DNA from: JASHUC01 sp963849095
Lineage (GTDB): Bacteria > Pseudomonadota > Gammaproteobacteria > Steroidobacterales > Steroidobacteraceae
Reading direction: 5' to 3'
DNA length: 64,000 nt
Assembly (NCBI GenBank): GCA_963849095.1
Contig: CAWKGA010000009.1
Coordinates: 620,001-684,000 of the forward strand
Shown: positions 54,018 through 62,774 of the stretch, one piece after another
How positions within the stretch are numbered: the first letter of the stretch is position 1
How the letters are laid out: each line of letters starts with the position of its first letter
Program-made: the position numbers and the translations under genes
The notes under the pieces: model-generated
The model's input: only the letters and a program-made list of their open reading frames with translations
Database searches by the model: none
What the model was told of the DNA's origin: nothing

Positions 54018-54092
54018 CAGACTAACCCGGCACAGGTCTCATGAACCGGGCTATACCCGCTCAGGGAGGGAAGCGGGGAGTGCTGGAGGCAC
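53984..54092 (-). ncRNA. Candidate small RNA at the Spot 42/ErsA locus between polA and engB
   Basis: Downstream of polA on its strand lie, in order: a 6-bp hairpin (GAGTGC/GCACTC, 54078-54094), a hairpin with CCCGCT/AGCGGG stem and a C/U-rich loop UCCCUCCCUG (54056-54077), a third stem (CCCGG/CCGGG, 54024-54052), then the terminator. TAATTT at 54098-54103 is a reasonable -10; a transcript from there would be about 109 bases. In E. coli Spot 42 and in Pseudomonas ErsA occupy this interval. No primary-sequence match to either is claimed, and the -35 is weak. Confidence 0.5.
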
Positions 54093-54247
54093 TCGAAAAA
54101 TTAGACGAACGGTCAGGACGGAAGTTCCGCCGCGATCTTCAAAAAGACCTTGAGTAAAATCAGCGAGTTAATCCCGTACCTGTAGCTTCGGCGCTACACT
54201 CTCCGAGCGGCGGGGAGCGGTCTTCAGGCAGACGCGAGCGAGGCCAA

Positions 54248-57034
54248 TCAGTGCGCCGCGTCCCAGCTCGCGCCGGCGCCGATGTCGACCCGCAGGGGCA
54301 CCTTCAACTCCGCGGCGCCGGTCATGCGCTCCCTCACGGCGGAAGTCACGGCGTCGATCGCGTCCTCGCGCACCTCGAGCACCAGCTCGTCGTGAACCTG
54401 CATGAGGAGCTGCGCCGGCGCGTCCTCCCGCCGGCACCAGGCCTCGACAGCGATCATGGCGCGCTTGATGATGTCGGCCGCCGTGCCCTGCATCGGGGCG
54501 TTGATCGCGCTGCGCTCGGCAGACTGCTGCAGCGAACGGTTGCTGGAGCGAATGTCGGGCAGGTACAGACGACGGCCGTAGACCGTCTCGACATAGCCCG
54601 CCTCCCGCGCTCGCGCCCGCGTCTCGTCCATGAACCGCTTCACGCCCGGGTAGCGGGCGAAGTAACGCTCCACGTATCGCTGGGCGGCGCCGCGATCGAT
54701 CCCGAGCTCGCGAGCGAGGCCGAAGGGCGACATCCCGTAGATCAACCCGAAATTGATGGTCTTGGCGAGCCGCCGCTGATCGCCGGTCACGGCATCGGGC
54801 GGGACGTTGAAGATCTCCGCGGCCGTGGCGCGATGCACGTCGAGGTCGTTCGCGAAGGCGCGGAGCAGGCCCTCATCGCCCGACAGATGCGCCATGATGC
54901 GCAGCTCGATCTGGGAGTAATCGGCGGCGAGGAGCCGCCAGCCCGGCGGCGCGATGAAGGCCTGACGGATGCGCCGGCCCTCGGCAGTCCGGATCGGGAT
55001 GTTCTGCAGATTGGGGTCGGTGGAGGAGAGCCGTCCCGTCTGCGCGACGGCTTGATGGTAGCTGGTGTGCACCCGGCCGGTCCGCTCGTTGATCTGCTCG
55101 GGGAGCCGGTCCGTGTAGGTCGATTTGAGCTTGGCGAGCGCGCGGTAGTCAAGGACGATCCGCGGCAGGGGGAACGATGCCGCGAGCTCCTCGAGCACGT
55201 CCTCCGCGGTGGAGGGTTGCCCGGTCGGCGTTTTGCGCAGCACCGGGAGCCCCAGCTTCTCGAACAAGACCTGCTGCAGCTGCTTCGGAGATTCGATGTT
55301 GAGCTCGCAGCCGGCGGCCTGTTGCGCCTCCGCGAGAAGCTCGCGGAGCCGGAGCGTGATCTCGCCGCTCTGCGCCCGCAGCTTCTCACCGTCGATCAGC
55401 ACTCCGCGGCGCTCCATGCGCTTGAGCACAGGGACGAGCGGCTGCTCGATCTGCTCGTAGAGAGCCTGCAGCGCCGGCACGCCTTCGATCCTGGGCCACA
55501 GCGCCCGGTGCAAGCGCATCGTCACGTCCGCGTCCTCGGCGGAGTACTCCGCCGCGCGGTCGACCGGCACCTGGTTGAAGGTGAGCTGCTTGGCGCCGCG
55601 GCCGGCCACGTCCTCGAACTTGATGGTCGTGACGCCGAGGTACTTCGCCGCCGCGGAATCCATGTCGTGGCGGGTGGCGACGCTGTCCCAGACGTAAGAC
55701 TCGAGCATCGAGTCGTAGCGCATGCCGCGCAGCTCGATGCCGTGGTTCTCGAGCACGTGCGCGTCGTATTTGAGATGATGTCCGAGCTTCGCGCGGCCCG
55801 GATCCTCGAGGATCGGCCGCAGCGCCGCGAGCACGCGCTCGCGATCGAGCTGGGGGGGTGCGCCCGGGTAGTCGTGGCTGAGCGGGATGTACGCCGCCAC
55901 CTCGGGCTCGATGCAGAGCGAGACGCCGACGATCCGCGCCCGCATGTAGTCGAGACTGGTGGTCTCGGTATCGAAGGCGAAGAGCTCGGCGTCGCGCAGC
56001 CGGGCGAGCCAGCGCTCGAGGTGCGCCCATTCGAATACCGTCTCGTAGCGGCGCTCCAGCGTGGCGAGCGTCGCAGGCGCGGCGATCGGACCGGGAGGCG
56101 CACCAACATCTGGCACGGGCCGGGGGCCGCCGGGCTCTCCTTCGGCTCCCGGCACCGCGCTCCGGGCCGCATCGCCGGATGCCGTATCGAGCTGGCGCAG
56201 CAGCGATCGCAGCTCGTACCTCGCGTAGAGCTCGCGCAGCGCCTCGACATTCGGCGGCGAGGGCTTCAGCTCCTCGATCGACATGGGCAGATCGAGGTCG
56301 GTGTGCAGGGCGGCGAGCTTGCGGGAAAGCTCGAGCGTCGCGAGCCCGGCCCGCAGGTTCTCGCCCACCTTGCCCTCGATCTCGCCGGCATGAGCCACGA
56401 TTTCCTCGAGCGTCTGGTAGCGCGCAAGCCATTTGGAGGCCGTCTTGGGCCCGACCTTCTCGACGCCCGGGATGTTGTCGGAGGCGTCTCCGACCAGAGC
56501 GAGATAGTCGATGATCTGCTCGGGGTAGACATCGAACTTGGCCTTGACCCCGTCCCGGTCGAGCCGCGTGTCGCTCATCGTGTTGATGAGGGTGATCGAG
56601 TCGTTGACGAGCTGCGCCATGTCCTTGTCGCCCGTCGATATCAGGACCGAGTGGCCCGCCCGCGCCGCGCGGCACGCGAGCGTGCCGATCACATCGTCCG
56701 CTTCCACTCCTTCGATGCGGATGAGCGGCAGGCCCATCGCGCGCAGGATGGCGAACAGCGGTTCGATCTGCGCCCTCAAGTCGCTCGGCATGGCGGGGCG
56801 ATGCGCCTTGTACTCAGCGTAGAGGTCGTCCCGGAACGTGCGGCCCGGCGCATCGAAGACCACGGCGACATGCTCGGGACGCTGCTCTTTCAGAAACTTG
56901 AGCACCATGTTCGCCACCCCGTGCAATGCGCCGGTCGGCTCGCCCCGCGAGTTGGAGAGCGGCGGAAGCGCGTGAAACGCCCGGTACAAATAGGACGAGC
57001 CGTCGACGAGGGTGAGGAGAGGGGAGGTGGTCAT
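54248..57034 (-). CDS. polA: DNA polymerase I
   Basis: 928 residues with all three activities. The 5'-3' exonuclease fills about 1-290 (LVDGSSYLYRAFHALPPL, GVEADDVIGTLA, LVGDASDNIPGVEKVGPKTA). The proofreading domain keeps its acidic residues (LFAFDTETTSLDYM; HHLKYDAHVL; YSAEDADVTM). The polymerase domain has DYSQIELRIMAHLSGD (motif A), RRLAKTINFGLIYGMSP (O helix) and MQVHDELVLEV (motif C). It ends the minus-strand run from the arginine genes and is followed by a candidate sRNA and terminator. Confidence 0.97.
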   Translation of the reverse strand: MTTSPLLTLVDGSSYLYRAFHALPPLSNSRGEPTGALHGVANMVLKFLKEQRPEHVAVVFDAPGRTFRDDLYAEYKAHRPAMPSDLRAQIEPLFAILRAMGLPLIRIEGVEADDVIGTLACRAARAGHSVLISTGDKDMAQLVNDSITLINTMSDTRLDRDGVKAKFDVYPEQIIDYLALVGDASDNIPGVEKVGPKTASKWLARYQTLEEIVAHAGEIEGKVGENLRAGLATLELSRKLAALHTDLDLPMSIEELKPSPPNVEALRELYARYELRSLLRQLDTASGDAARSAVPGAEGEPGGPRPVPDVGAPPGPIAAPATLATLERRYETVFEWAHLERWLARLRDAELFAFDTETTSLDYMRARIVGVSLCIEPEVAAYIPLSHDYPGAPPQLDRERVLAALRPILEDPGRAKLGHHLKYDAHVLENHGIELRGMRYDSMLESYVWDSVATRHDMDSAAAKYLGVTTIKFEDVAGRGAKQLTFNQVPVDRAAEYSAEDADVTMRLHRALWPRIEGVPALQALYEQIEQPLVPVLKRMERRGVLIDGEKLRAQSGEITLRLRELLAEAQQAAGCELNIESPKQLQQVLFEKLGLPVLRKTPTGQPSTAEDVLEELAASFPLPRIVLDYRALAKLKSTYTDRLPEQINERTGRVHTSYHQAVAQTGRLSSTDPNLQNIPIRTAEGRRIRQAFIAPPGWRLLAADYSQIELRIMAHLSGDEGLLRAFANDLDVHRATAAEIFNVPPDAVTGDQRRLAKTINFGLIYGMSPFGLARELGIDRGAAQRYVERYFARYPGVKRFMDETRARAREAGYVETVYGRRLYLPDIRSSNRSLQQSAERSAINAPMQGTAADIIKRAMIAVEAWCRREDAPAQLLMQVHDELVLEVREDAIDAVTSAVRERMTGAAELKVPLRVDIGAGASWDAAH

Positions 57035-57061
57035 CTGAGCGCGCGCGGCCGCGCGGGACCG

Positions 57062-57307
57062 TCAGTGTCCGGGGCTCGGTGTTGCGCTCGGCGTTTGGCT
57101 CGGAGGCCCGCCGGCGGGCGAGGCGGAGGAAGAGGAGGACGATGACGTCGACGATGACGATGCGGTCGCCGCCGCCCCGCGGGTGACGACTCGCGCGTTG
57201 TGGTCCGGGAGATAAAGCGGCCCTTTCTGGCCGCAGCCGGTGAGCCCCGCGAGGCCGGCAAGTCCGGTGAGGACCGCGAGACTTTGCGCCACGACCGAGC
57301 TCTTCAT
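57062..57307 (-). CDS. LptM-like (YifL) small lipoprotein
   Basis: 81 residues. A lipoprotein signal ends at TGCGQKGPLYLPD; the G-C-G-Q-K-G-P-L-Y-x-P block just after the lipidated Cys is the hallmark of LptM, which helps oxidative maturation of the LptD-LptE translocon. The rest is Ser/Pro-rich with no fold. LptM genes normally sit beside lysA and dapF; here dapF is 21 kb away and the gene lies between argH and polA. Confidence 0.8.
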   Translation of the reverse strand: MKSSVVAQSLAVLTGLAGLAGLTGCGQKGPLYLPDHNARVVTRGAAATASSSSTSSSSSSSASPAGGPPSQTPSATPSPGH

Positions 57308-57343
57308 CGCTCCATCATAACGTAGCTCGCCTGCCGGCCGCGC

Positions 57344-58528
57344 TCACCGCTTGTACTTCTCCGCGACTCGACGGTAAGCCTCACGGAACGGAATGCCCTC
57401 GGATACGACGAGCGCGTAGGCCTCCTCCGCCGCGTGAATCGCGGGATCGAGCTCGATCCGGTCGGCGCGGAACTTCATGGCCTCGATCGCGGGGGGGAGG
57501 ATGTCGAGCGTCTCCGCGGCCAGATCGATTCCCCGAAAGAGCGCAGGCTTGATGAGCTGCAAGTCGCGCTGGTACCCGGAGGGAAGCTTCGCGAGGATGC
57601 CGAGCACCTCCGTGAGGCACGCCTGTGCCGCTGCGGTACGGGCGCGCACCAGCTCGAACACGTCCGGATTGCGCTTCTGCGGCATGATGGACGAGCCGGT
57701 GGTGAAGGCTTCGGGCAGCTCGAGGAACCCGAACTCCCGCGTGTAATAGAGGAGCACGTCCGCCGCGAAGCGGCCGAGGTCCTGCGCGAGCAGCGTGAGC
57801 TCGAAGAGCAGACTCGCCTCCGCCTTGCCGCGCGAGAGCTGCACGGCCGTCACCGGCTCGTGCGGGCCGGCGAAGCCGAGCGCGTGCGCGGTGGCCTCGC
57901 GATCGAGCGGCAGCCCGGGCGTGCCGTAGCCTGCGGCGGAGCCGAGCGGACTGCCGGCGATGCGGCGCTTCACCGCGCGCAGGCCCTCCGCATCGTCGCG
58001 GATCTCGGCCGCGAACCCTCCGGCCCACAGGCCGACCGAGCTCGGCATGGCCTGCTGCATGTGCGTGTAGCCGGGTAGCGGGACGCCTGCGTGCTGCGCG
58101 CCGAGCGTATCGAGAGCGCGGGCCACGCGTTCAGCGCCTGCGGCGAGCTCCCCGATGGCATCGCGCAGATAGAGTCGGATCGCGGTGAGCACCTGGTCGT
58201 TGCGCGAACGGCCGAGGTGGACACGGCCTCCGGCAGGCCCGATCCGCTCCGTGAGCCGCCGCTCGAGGGCGGTCTGCCCATCCTCGTCGGCGAGCTCGAT
58301 GCGCCACAGACCGCGCGCGTGCTCCTCCCCGAGGGCGAGGAGCGCGGATCGGATGGACTCGAGATCGGCCTCGGAGAGCAGCCCGCCGGCGCGCAGCATC
58401 TGCGCGTGCGCGATCGAAGCATGCACGTCGTAGCTCACCAGCCGCTCATCGAGCGTATGGTCCTCGCCGGCGGTGTAGCGCAGGACGCGCTCGTCGAGCG
58501 GCGCGCCCTTGTCCCAGAGCCGGGTCAC
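57344..58528 (-). CDS. argH: Argininosuccinate lyase
   Basis: Last step of arginine synthesis: argininosuccinate to arginine and fumarate. Motifs: SYDVHASIAHAQMLRAGGLL, the LGRSRNDQVLTAIRLYLRD loop, LPGYTHMQQAMPSSVG with the catalytic His region, and the fumarase-family signature TGSSIMPQKRNPD. At 394 residues it stops right after the GIPFREAYRRVAEKYK helix, about 40-60 residues shorter than most ArgH. Starts with GTG, 10 bases after argB. Confidence 0.93.
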   Translation of the reverse strand: MTRLWDKGAPLDERVLRYTAGEDHTLDERLVSYDVHASIAHAQMLRAGGLLSEADLESIRSALLALGEEHARGLWRIELADEDGQTALERRLTERIGPAGGRVHLGRSRNDQVLTAIRLYLRDAIGELAAGAERVARALDTLGAQHAGVPLPGYTHMQQAMPSSVGLWAGGFAAEIRDDAEGLRAVKRRIAGSPLGSAAGYGTPGLPLDREATAHALGFAGPHEPVTAVQLSRGKAEASLLFELTLLAQDLGRFAADVLLYYTREFGFLELPEAFTTGSSIMPQKRNPDVFELVRARTAAAQACLTEVLGILAKLPSGYQRDLQLIKPALFRGIDLAAETLDILPPAIEAMKFRADRIELDPAIHAAEEAYALVVSEGIPFREAYRRVAEKYKR

Positions 58529-58538
58529 GCGTGCCGCC

Positions 58539-59510
58539 TCACGCGCCCTGGAAGGCGGCGGGGTTCGTCCGGGCCGCGTCGCTCACCTGCTGCTCCGCGG
58601 CGCTCAGGGCGTTCACGTCGGCGACGATCAGCGTTCCCGTCCCCTCGTTCGTGAACACCTCGCCGAGGATGCCCTCCGGCGCCTTGTACGATACGACGTG
58701 GACCCGGCGCACGCCGCCGCGTATCGCAGTCTCGATGGCCTTGGCCTTCGGCAGCATTCCGTCGAGGATGCGGCCCTCGCCCCGCAGCCGCTCGAGGCCG
58801 CGCAGATCGGTGTAAGAGATGAGCGAGCCCGGGTCGTCCACCCGCTCGAGGATGCCGTGAGTCCCGGTGCACAGGATGAGCTTCTCCGCGCCGAGGGCGG
58901 CGCCGATCTCCGCGGCCACGGTGTCGGCGTTGATGTTGAGCAGCACGCCGTTCGCGTCCGCCGACAGGGGGCTCACCACCGGCATCAGGCCGTTGTCGAG
59001 GAGCTTGCGAATGACGGTGGTATCGATGAAGTCGATGTCACCGACGAAGCCAAAGTCCACCGGCTCATCGCTCCCGTCGATCCGCGCGGGCGGCCGCCTG
59101 TGGGCGCGGACCAGGCCCGCATCGACGCCGCTCACGCCGATGGCGTCGATGTTCAGGTCGCGGCACAGCGCGAGGATGCGCGTGTTGATGAGTCCGTTGA
59201 GCACCATCGCCGTGAGCTCGATCGACCGCTCGTCGGTGACCCGGCGGCCTTGCACAATGCGCGTCGGCACGCCGAGGGCGTCCGAGAGCTCGGTGAGCTG
59301 CGGCCCGCCTCCGTGCACCATCACGACGCGAACGCCGAAGCAGTGCAGGATACCGATCTGCTCGATGAGCGTCCGCGTGGAGGCCGCATCGCCGAAGACC
59401 CCACCGCCGGCCTTCACCACGAAGGTCTTGCCCTTGTACAGGCGGATGTAGGGCGCTGCGCCGCGGAGCGCCCGAATCGCGAGCGCCTGATCCGATTTGG
59501 GAATCAGCAA
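58539..59510 (-). CDS. argB: Acetylglutamate kinase (amino-acid kinase family, no synthase domain)
   Basis: 323 residues. The amino-acid kinase fold is clear: VVKAGGGVFGD, VVMVHGGGPQLTELSDALG, VLNGLINTRI, LLNINADTVAAEIGAALGA and GRILDGMLPKAKAIETAIRG. An N-terminal helix (KSDQALAIRALRGAAPYIRL) resembles that of arginine-inhibited hexameric kinases. There is no C-terminal GNAT domain, so it is not the bifunctional synthase-kinase of Xanthomonas. It starts with TTG after a GGAGTT ribosome site formed by the argF' end. Whether it prefers acetyl- or succinylglutamate is open. Confidence 0.88.
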   Translation of the reverse strand: MLIPKSDQALAIRALRGAAPYIRLYKGKTFVVKAGGGVFGDAASTRTLIEQIGILHCFGVRVVMVHGGGPQLTELSDALGVPTRIVQGRRVTDERSIELTAMVLNGLINTRILALCRDLNIDAIGVSGVDAGLVRAHRRPPARIDGSDEPVDFGFVGDIDFIDTTVIRKLLDNGLMPVVSPLSADANGVLLNINADTVAAEIGAALGAEKLILCTGTHGILERVDDPGSLISYTDLRGLERLRGEGRILDGMLPKAKAIETAIRGGVRRVHVVSYKAPEGILGEVFTNEGTGTLIVADVNALSAAEQQVSDAARTNPAAFQGA

Positions 59511-59513
59511 GGG

Positions 59514-60515
59514 TCAAACTCCTTTGAGCATTCGATAGAGCACCGCCATCTGCGCGGTCAGGCGATTGTATGCTTCGCGCTGCACGATGCTGCGCGGACC
59601 GTCGAGCACCTCGTCGGCCACGGCGGTGTTGCGCCGGACGGGCAGGCAGTGCATCAGCCGGCAATCCGGGGCGGCCCGCGCGAACCAGCTCTCGCGTACG
59701 CACCAGCTGGTGAGCGTCGCGCGCAGCCGCGCGTCGGCTTCCGCCTCGCCATAGTGCGCCGTCGAGCCCCATTCCTTGGCGTAGACGACGCGCGCGCCGT
59801 TGAAAGCGTCATCTCGGTCCGTCGTCTCGCGCACGGAGCCACCGGAGGCGGCAGCCGCGCGGCGGGCCTTCTCCAGGAGCGGCGCCGGCAGGCCGAAGCC
59901 GTCGGGCCGCAGGACGACCACCTCCATCCCGCGCATCGCGGCCATGTGAACCGCGGCCGCGGGCACGGCGAGCGGCAGCGCGCGCGGATGGTAGGCCCAC
60001 GAGAGGACGAAGCGTCCGTCGCGGGGCACCTCGCAATCGTCGAGCGTCTTCCAGTCGGCGAGCGCCTGGCAGGGATGATTCGCCGCGGACTCGAGGTTGA
60101 TGAGCGGCTTCGTGACGAGCGCGGCCATGGCGTTGAAGCTCGTCTCGGCCAGGTCGTCGGCGAGGTTCCGCGCCTCGCCGAATGCCCGGATGCCGAGCGC
60201 GTCGCAGTAGGAGGCGAGCACCGGGATACCCTCCCGAACATGCTCCGCGGCTGCGCCGCTCATGACGGCGCCGAGGCGCGTCTCCATCTGGTACGAGCCC
60301 TGGCCGGGCGTGATGACGAAGGAGGTTCCGCCGAGCCGGGCCATGCCCGACTGGAACGAGGCGAGCGTGCGCAGCGAGGGATTGAAGAACAGCAGCCCCA
60401 AGATCTTGCCGGCGAGCGCGTGCGGTTCCGGGCGCGCCTCCAGGCGCCGCGCCAGGTCGAGCAGCGCGATGATCTCGTCGCGCTGGAAATCTGCGAGGTC
60501 AATAAACCGTTTCAT
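59514..60515 (-). CDS. argF': N-acetylornithine or N-succinylornithine carbamoyltransferase
   Basis: 333 residues. Carbamoyl-phosphate site FFNPSLRTLASFQ, then HPCQALADWKTL, WAYHPRALPLAVP, and HCLPVRRNTAVADEV. The FFNPS and HCLPxRRN forms mark the acylornithine group, not classical OTCase, which has S-T-R-T and DxxxSMG. The specificity-determining residue is Ala90 in VMSGAAAEHV: Glu in Xanthomonas AOTCase, Pro in Bacteroides SOTCase. Published mutants of the Xanthomonas Glu to Ala, Ser, Val or Pro were reported, as I recall, to become succinylornithine-specific. WAYHPRALPLAVP is closer to the Bacteroides form. Confidence 0.88.
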   Translation of the reverse strand: MKRFIDLADFQRDEIIALLDLARRLEARPEPHALAGKILGLLFFNPSLRTLASFQSGMARLGGTSFVITPGQGSYQMETRLGAVMSGAAAEHVREGIPVLASYCDALGIRAFGEARNLADDLAETSFNAMAALVTKPLINLESAANHPCQALADWKTLDDCEVPRDGRFVLSWAYHPRALPLAVPAAAVHMAAMRGMEVVVLRPDGFGLPAPLLEKARRAAAASGGSVRETTDRDDAFNGARVVYAKEWGSTAHYGEAEADARLRATLTSWCVRESWFARAAPDCRLMHCLPVRRNTAVADEVLDGPRSIVQREAYNRLTAQMAVLYRMLKGV

Positions 60516-60519
60516 GAGG

Positions 60520-61689
60520 TCACGGCAGCGCTTTCAGGGTCTCACGCAGCAGGTCCACGTGCTGCTCCTCGAGAATGTAGGGCGCGAGGAGGCGCAGCAC
60601 GTGCGGGTCGCTGCTCGTGCCGACGAGGATGCCGCGCGCGAGCAGCTCGGACTGGATCTCCTTGGCTGGCCGCGTGGTGGTGAGCCCCGTGAGGAAGCCC
60701 GCGCCCTGATGTCCGGTGACGGGTCCGACGATGCAGGTCTCGCGGATGTACGCCGCGACACGCCGGACGCGCTCGAGCAGGTGCTCCGACTCGATGGCGT
60801 CGATCACGGCCTCGATCGCCGCGCAGGCGAGCGGGCCGCCGCCGAAGGTGGTGCCGAGCAGATCGAGCTGCACGCCGCCCGCGACTTTCGGAGCCATGAG
60901 CAGGGCCGCGCAGGGAAAGCCGTTGCCGAGCGCCTTCGCGCACGTGATCATGTCGGGCGTCACGCCGTACATACCGGCCGCGAAGGGGTGGCCGGTCCGG
61001 CCCATGCCGCATTGCACCTCGTCGAAGATCAGCAGCGCGCCCGTCTGATCGCAGCGTTGGCGCAGCGCCTGCAGGAAGGACGCACCCATATCGAAGGCGC
61101 CGCCGAGCCCTTGAATGGGCTCGACGATGACCGCCGCCGTCCGCTCCGTCACGTGCTGTTCGATCGCCGCGATGTCCCGCCGTGGAATGAAGCTCACGTC
61201 GAACGGCGCCCGGGGGAAGCCGTACCACTTCTGCGCCGCGCCCCAGGTGACCGCGCCGGCCGCCGCCGTGCGGCCGTGGAAGCCATGCTCGATGGCGGCC
61301 ACGTGGGCGCGCCGCGTCAGCCGGAACGCCATCTTCAGTGCGTTCTCGTTCGCCTCGGCTCCGCTCGAGACGAGGAACACCGTATCGAGGCCGAGACCTG
61401 CGAAGCGGACGAGCCGCGCGGCGGCGCGCAGGCGGACGTCCATGCTCACGGCGTTGGTTTGAAACTGACAGGCGCGGGCTTGATCGGCGAGCGCGCGGGT
61501 CCAGCCCGGGTGCGCGTAACCGAGCGCGGCGACCGCATGGCCGCCGTACAGGTCGAGCACGCGCTCTCCCTTGCTGCCGCGCAGCCACACACCCTCCGCC
61601 GAGACCACCTCGAGCGGATACTGCGTGAACACGCGCGCGAGGTGATCCTCGACAGGTGCAGGCGGCCTCGTTGCGGCGACGGAGCTCAT
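60520..61689 (-). CDS. argD: Acylornithine aminotransferase (class III, PLP)
   Basis: 389 residues. Class III aminotransferase patterns: VLDLYGGHAVAALGYAHPGW, VSSGAEANENALKMAFRLT, HGFHGRTAAAGAVT, AVIVEPIQGLGGAF, LIFDEVQCGMGRTG and the PLP Lys in CAKALGNGFP. It should make the acylated ornithine from acylglutamate semialdehyde and glutamate. The ATG start has a GAGGTG ribosome site; a GTG six bases upstream is possible. It follows argC by 10 bases. Confidence 0.9.
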   Translation of the reverse strand: MSSVAATRPPAPVEDHLARVFTQYPLEVVSAEGVWLRGSKGERVLDLYGGHAVAALGYAHPGWTRALADQARACQFQTNAVSMDVRLRAAARLVRFAGLGLDTVFLVSSGAEANENALKMAFRLTRRAHVAAIEHGFHGRTAAAGAVTWGAAQKWYGFPRAPFDVSFIPRRDIAAIEQHVTERTAAVIVEPIQGLGGAFDMGASFLQALRQRCDQTGALLIFDEVQCGMGRTGHPFAAGMYGVTPDMITCAKALGNGFPCAALLMAPKVAGGVQLDLLGTTFGGGPLACAAIEAVIDAIESEHLLERVRRVAAYIRETCIVGPVTGHQGAGFLTGLTTTRPAKEIQSELLARGILVGTSSDPHVLRLLAPYILEEQHVDLLRETLKALP

Positions 61690-61699
61690 AGACACCTCA

Positions 61700-62761
61700 T
61701 CAAGTCCAGCCCGGGGCGGGCAGCTCGAGACCTAAGGTCTCGGGGAGCGAGAACATGCGGTTCAGCCACTGGATTGCGCCGCCGGCCGCGCCCTTCGTCA
61801 GATTGTCCAGCACGCACATCACGGCGACGGTGCGGCCGTTCGCCGCGGCGGAAAGATGCGCGTAATTGCTCGCGACCACGTTCTTCAGCCGCGGCGTCTC
61901 ATCGAGGACCCGCACGAACGGGGAGCGCGCGTAGAACTCGCGCAGCGCGGCGATCGCTCGCGCCGAGTCGATCGAGGAGCGGAGCGAGCCCTGCACGGTC
62001 ACGTGAATGCCCCGGGCGAACGGACCGGAGCAGGGCACGAAGCTGAAATCGGCCTCCACGCCGGACGCCGCGCGGGCACAGGCGACGACCTCCGGCACGT
62101 GCCGATGCGCGAGCGCGCCGTAGCTGTAAACGTCGCTGTGCCGCAGCGGGTGGTGAGTACCCTCGACCGGCGTGCGACCGGAGCCGGTGCTGCCCGTGAT
62201 GCCGGAGACGTAGAGCGTCGGGCCCGTGAGCCCAAGCTTGAGCAGCGGCACGCTCGCGAGCAGGATCGCGCTCGCGAAGCAGCCCGGATGCGCGACGTGG
62301 CGCGTCGGCAAGCTCTCGAGGTGCTCGGGCAGCGCGCAGGTGAACTCCGCGAGCCGCCGCGGCGCGCCGTGCGCGTGGCGGTACACGGCCTCATAGCCTT
62401 CCGCCGAGCGATAACGAAAATCGGCCGAGATGTCGACGACGCGCGGATGCTTGCCCGCGCGCTCCGCCGCGGTGAGCAGGCTGTTGATCAGCGGCGCGGC
62501 GACGCCGTGAGGCGCGGCGGACAGCAGCGCGGAGGTCGGCGCCTCGGCGAGGAGGGCCTCGATCTGCGGCTGGGACTTGAAGCGCGTATCCGGGTAGACG
62601 CTTGCGAGGTGCGGGAAGGCGCTCGCCACCGGCTCGCCCGGCTTGCTCTCCGATAGCACGCCGGCCAGCTCGAACCCGGGGTGTGCCGCGAGCAGGCGCA
62701 GCAGCTCGCCCGCGACGTAGCCGCTTCCGCCGAGCACGACCGCCGGAACTCTCGCGCTCAT
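61700..62761 (-). CDS. argC: N-acyl-gamma-glutamyl-phosphate reductase
   Basis: 353 residues. The NADP fold begins with PAVVLGGSGYVAGELLRLLA, ALLSAAPHGVAAPLI is the second loop, and the catalytic Cys is Cys161 in RHVAHPGCFASAILLASVPL. SGITGSTGSGRTPVEGTHHP is the substrate region. It reduces acylglutamyl phosphate to the semialdehyde. It is 13 bases after the DUF1611-like gene. Confidence 0.93.
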   Translation of the reverse strand: MSARVPAVVLGGSGYVAGELLRLLAAHPGFELAGVLSESKPGEPVASAFPHLASVYPDTRFKSQPQIEALLAEAPTSALLSAAPHGVAAPLINSLLTAAERAGKHPRVVDISADFRYRSAEGYEAVYRHAHGAPRRLAEFTCALPEHLESLPTRHVAHPGCFASAILLASVPLLKLGLTGPTLYVSGITGSTGSGRTPVEGTHHPLRHSDVYSYGALAHRHVPEVVACARAASGVEADFSFVPCSGPFARGIHVTVQGSLRSSIDSARAIAALREFYARSPFVRVLDETPRLKNVVASNYAHLSAAANGRTVAVMCVLDNLTKGAAGGAIQWLNRMFSLPETLGLELPAPGWT

Positions 62762-62774
62762 CCCGCACCGCCGC

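Noticed and set aside
54180..54200. TGTAGC/GCTACA hairpin after polA as its terminator
   Set aside because: No T-tract on either strand; the strong terminator lies about 180 bases further on.
54251..57145. 964-codon plus-strand open frame opposite polA
   Set aside because: It mirrors the polA reading frame; GC-rich codons suppress stops on the antisense strand. Composition is Arg/Leu/Glu/His-rich with no recognisable domain.
58539..59510. Bifunctional acetylglutamate synthase-kinase
   Set aside because: The protein ends shortly after the kinase fold, with no GNAT domain and no open frame continuing it.
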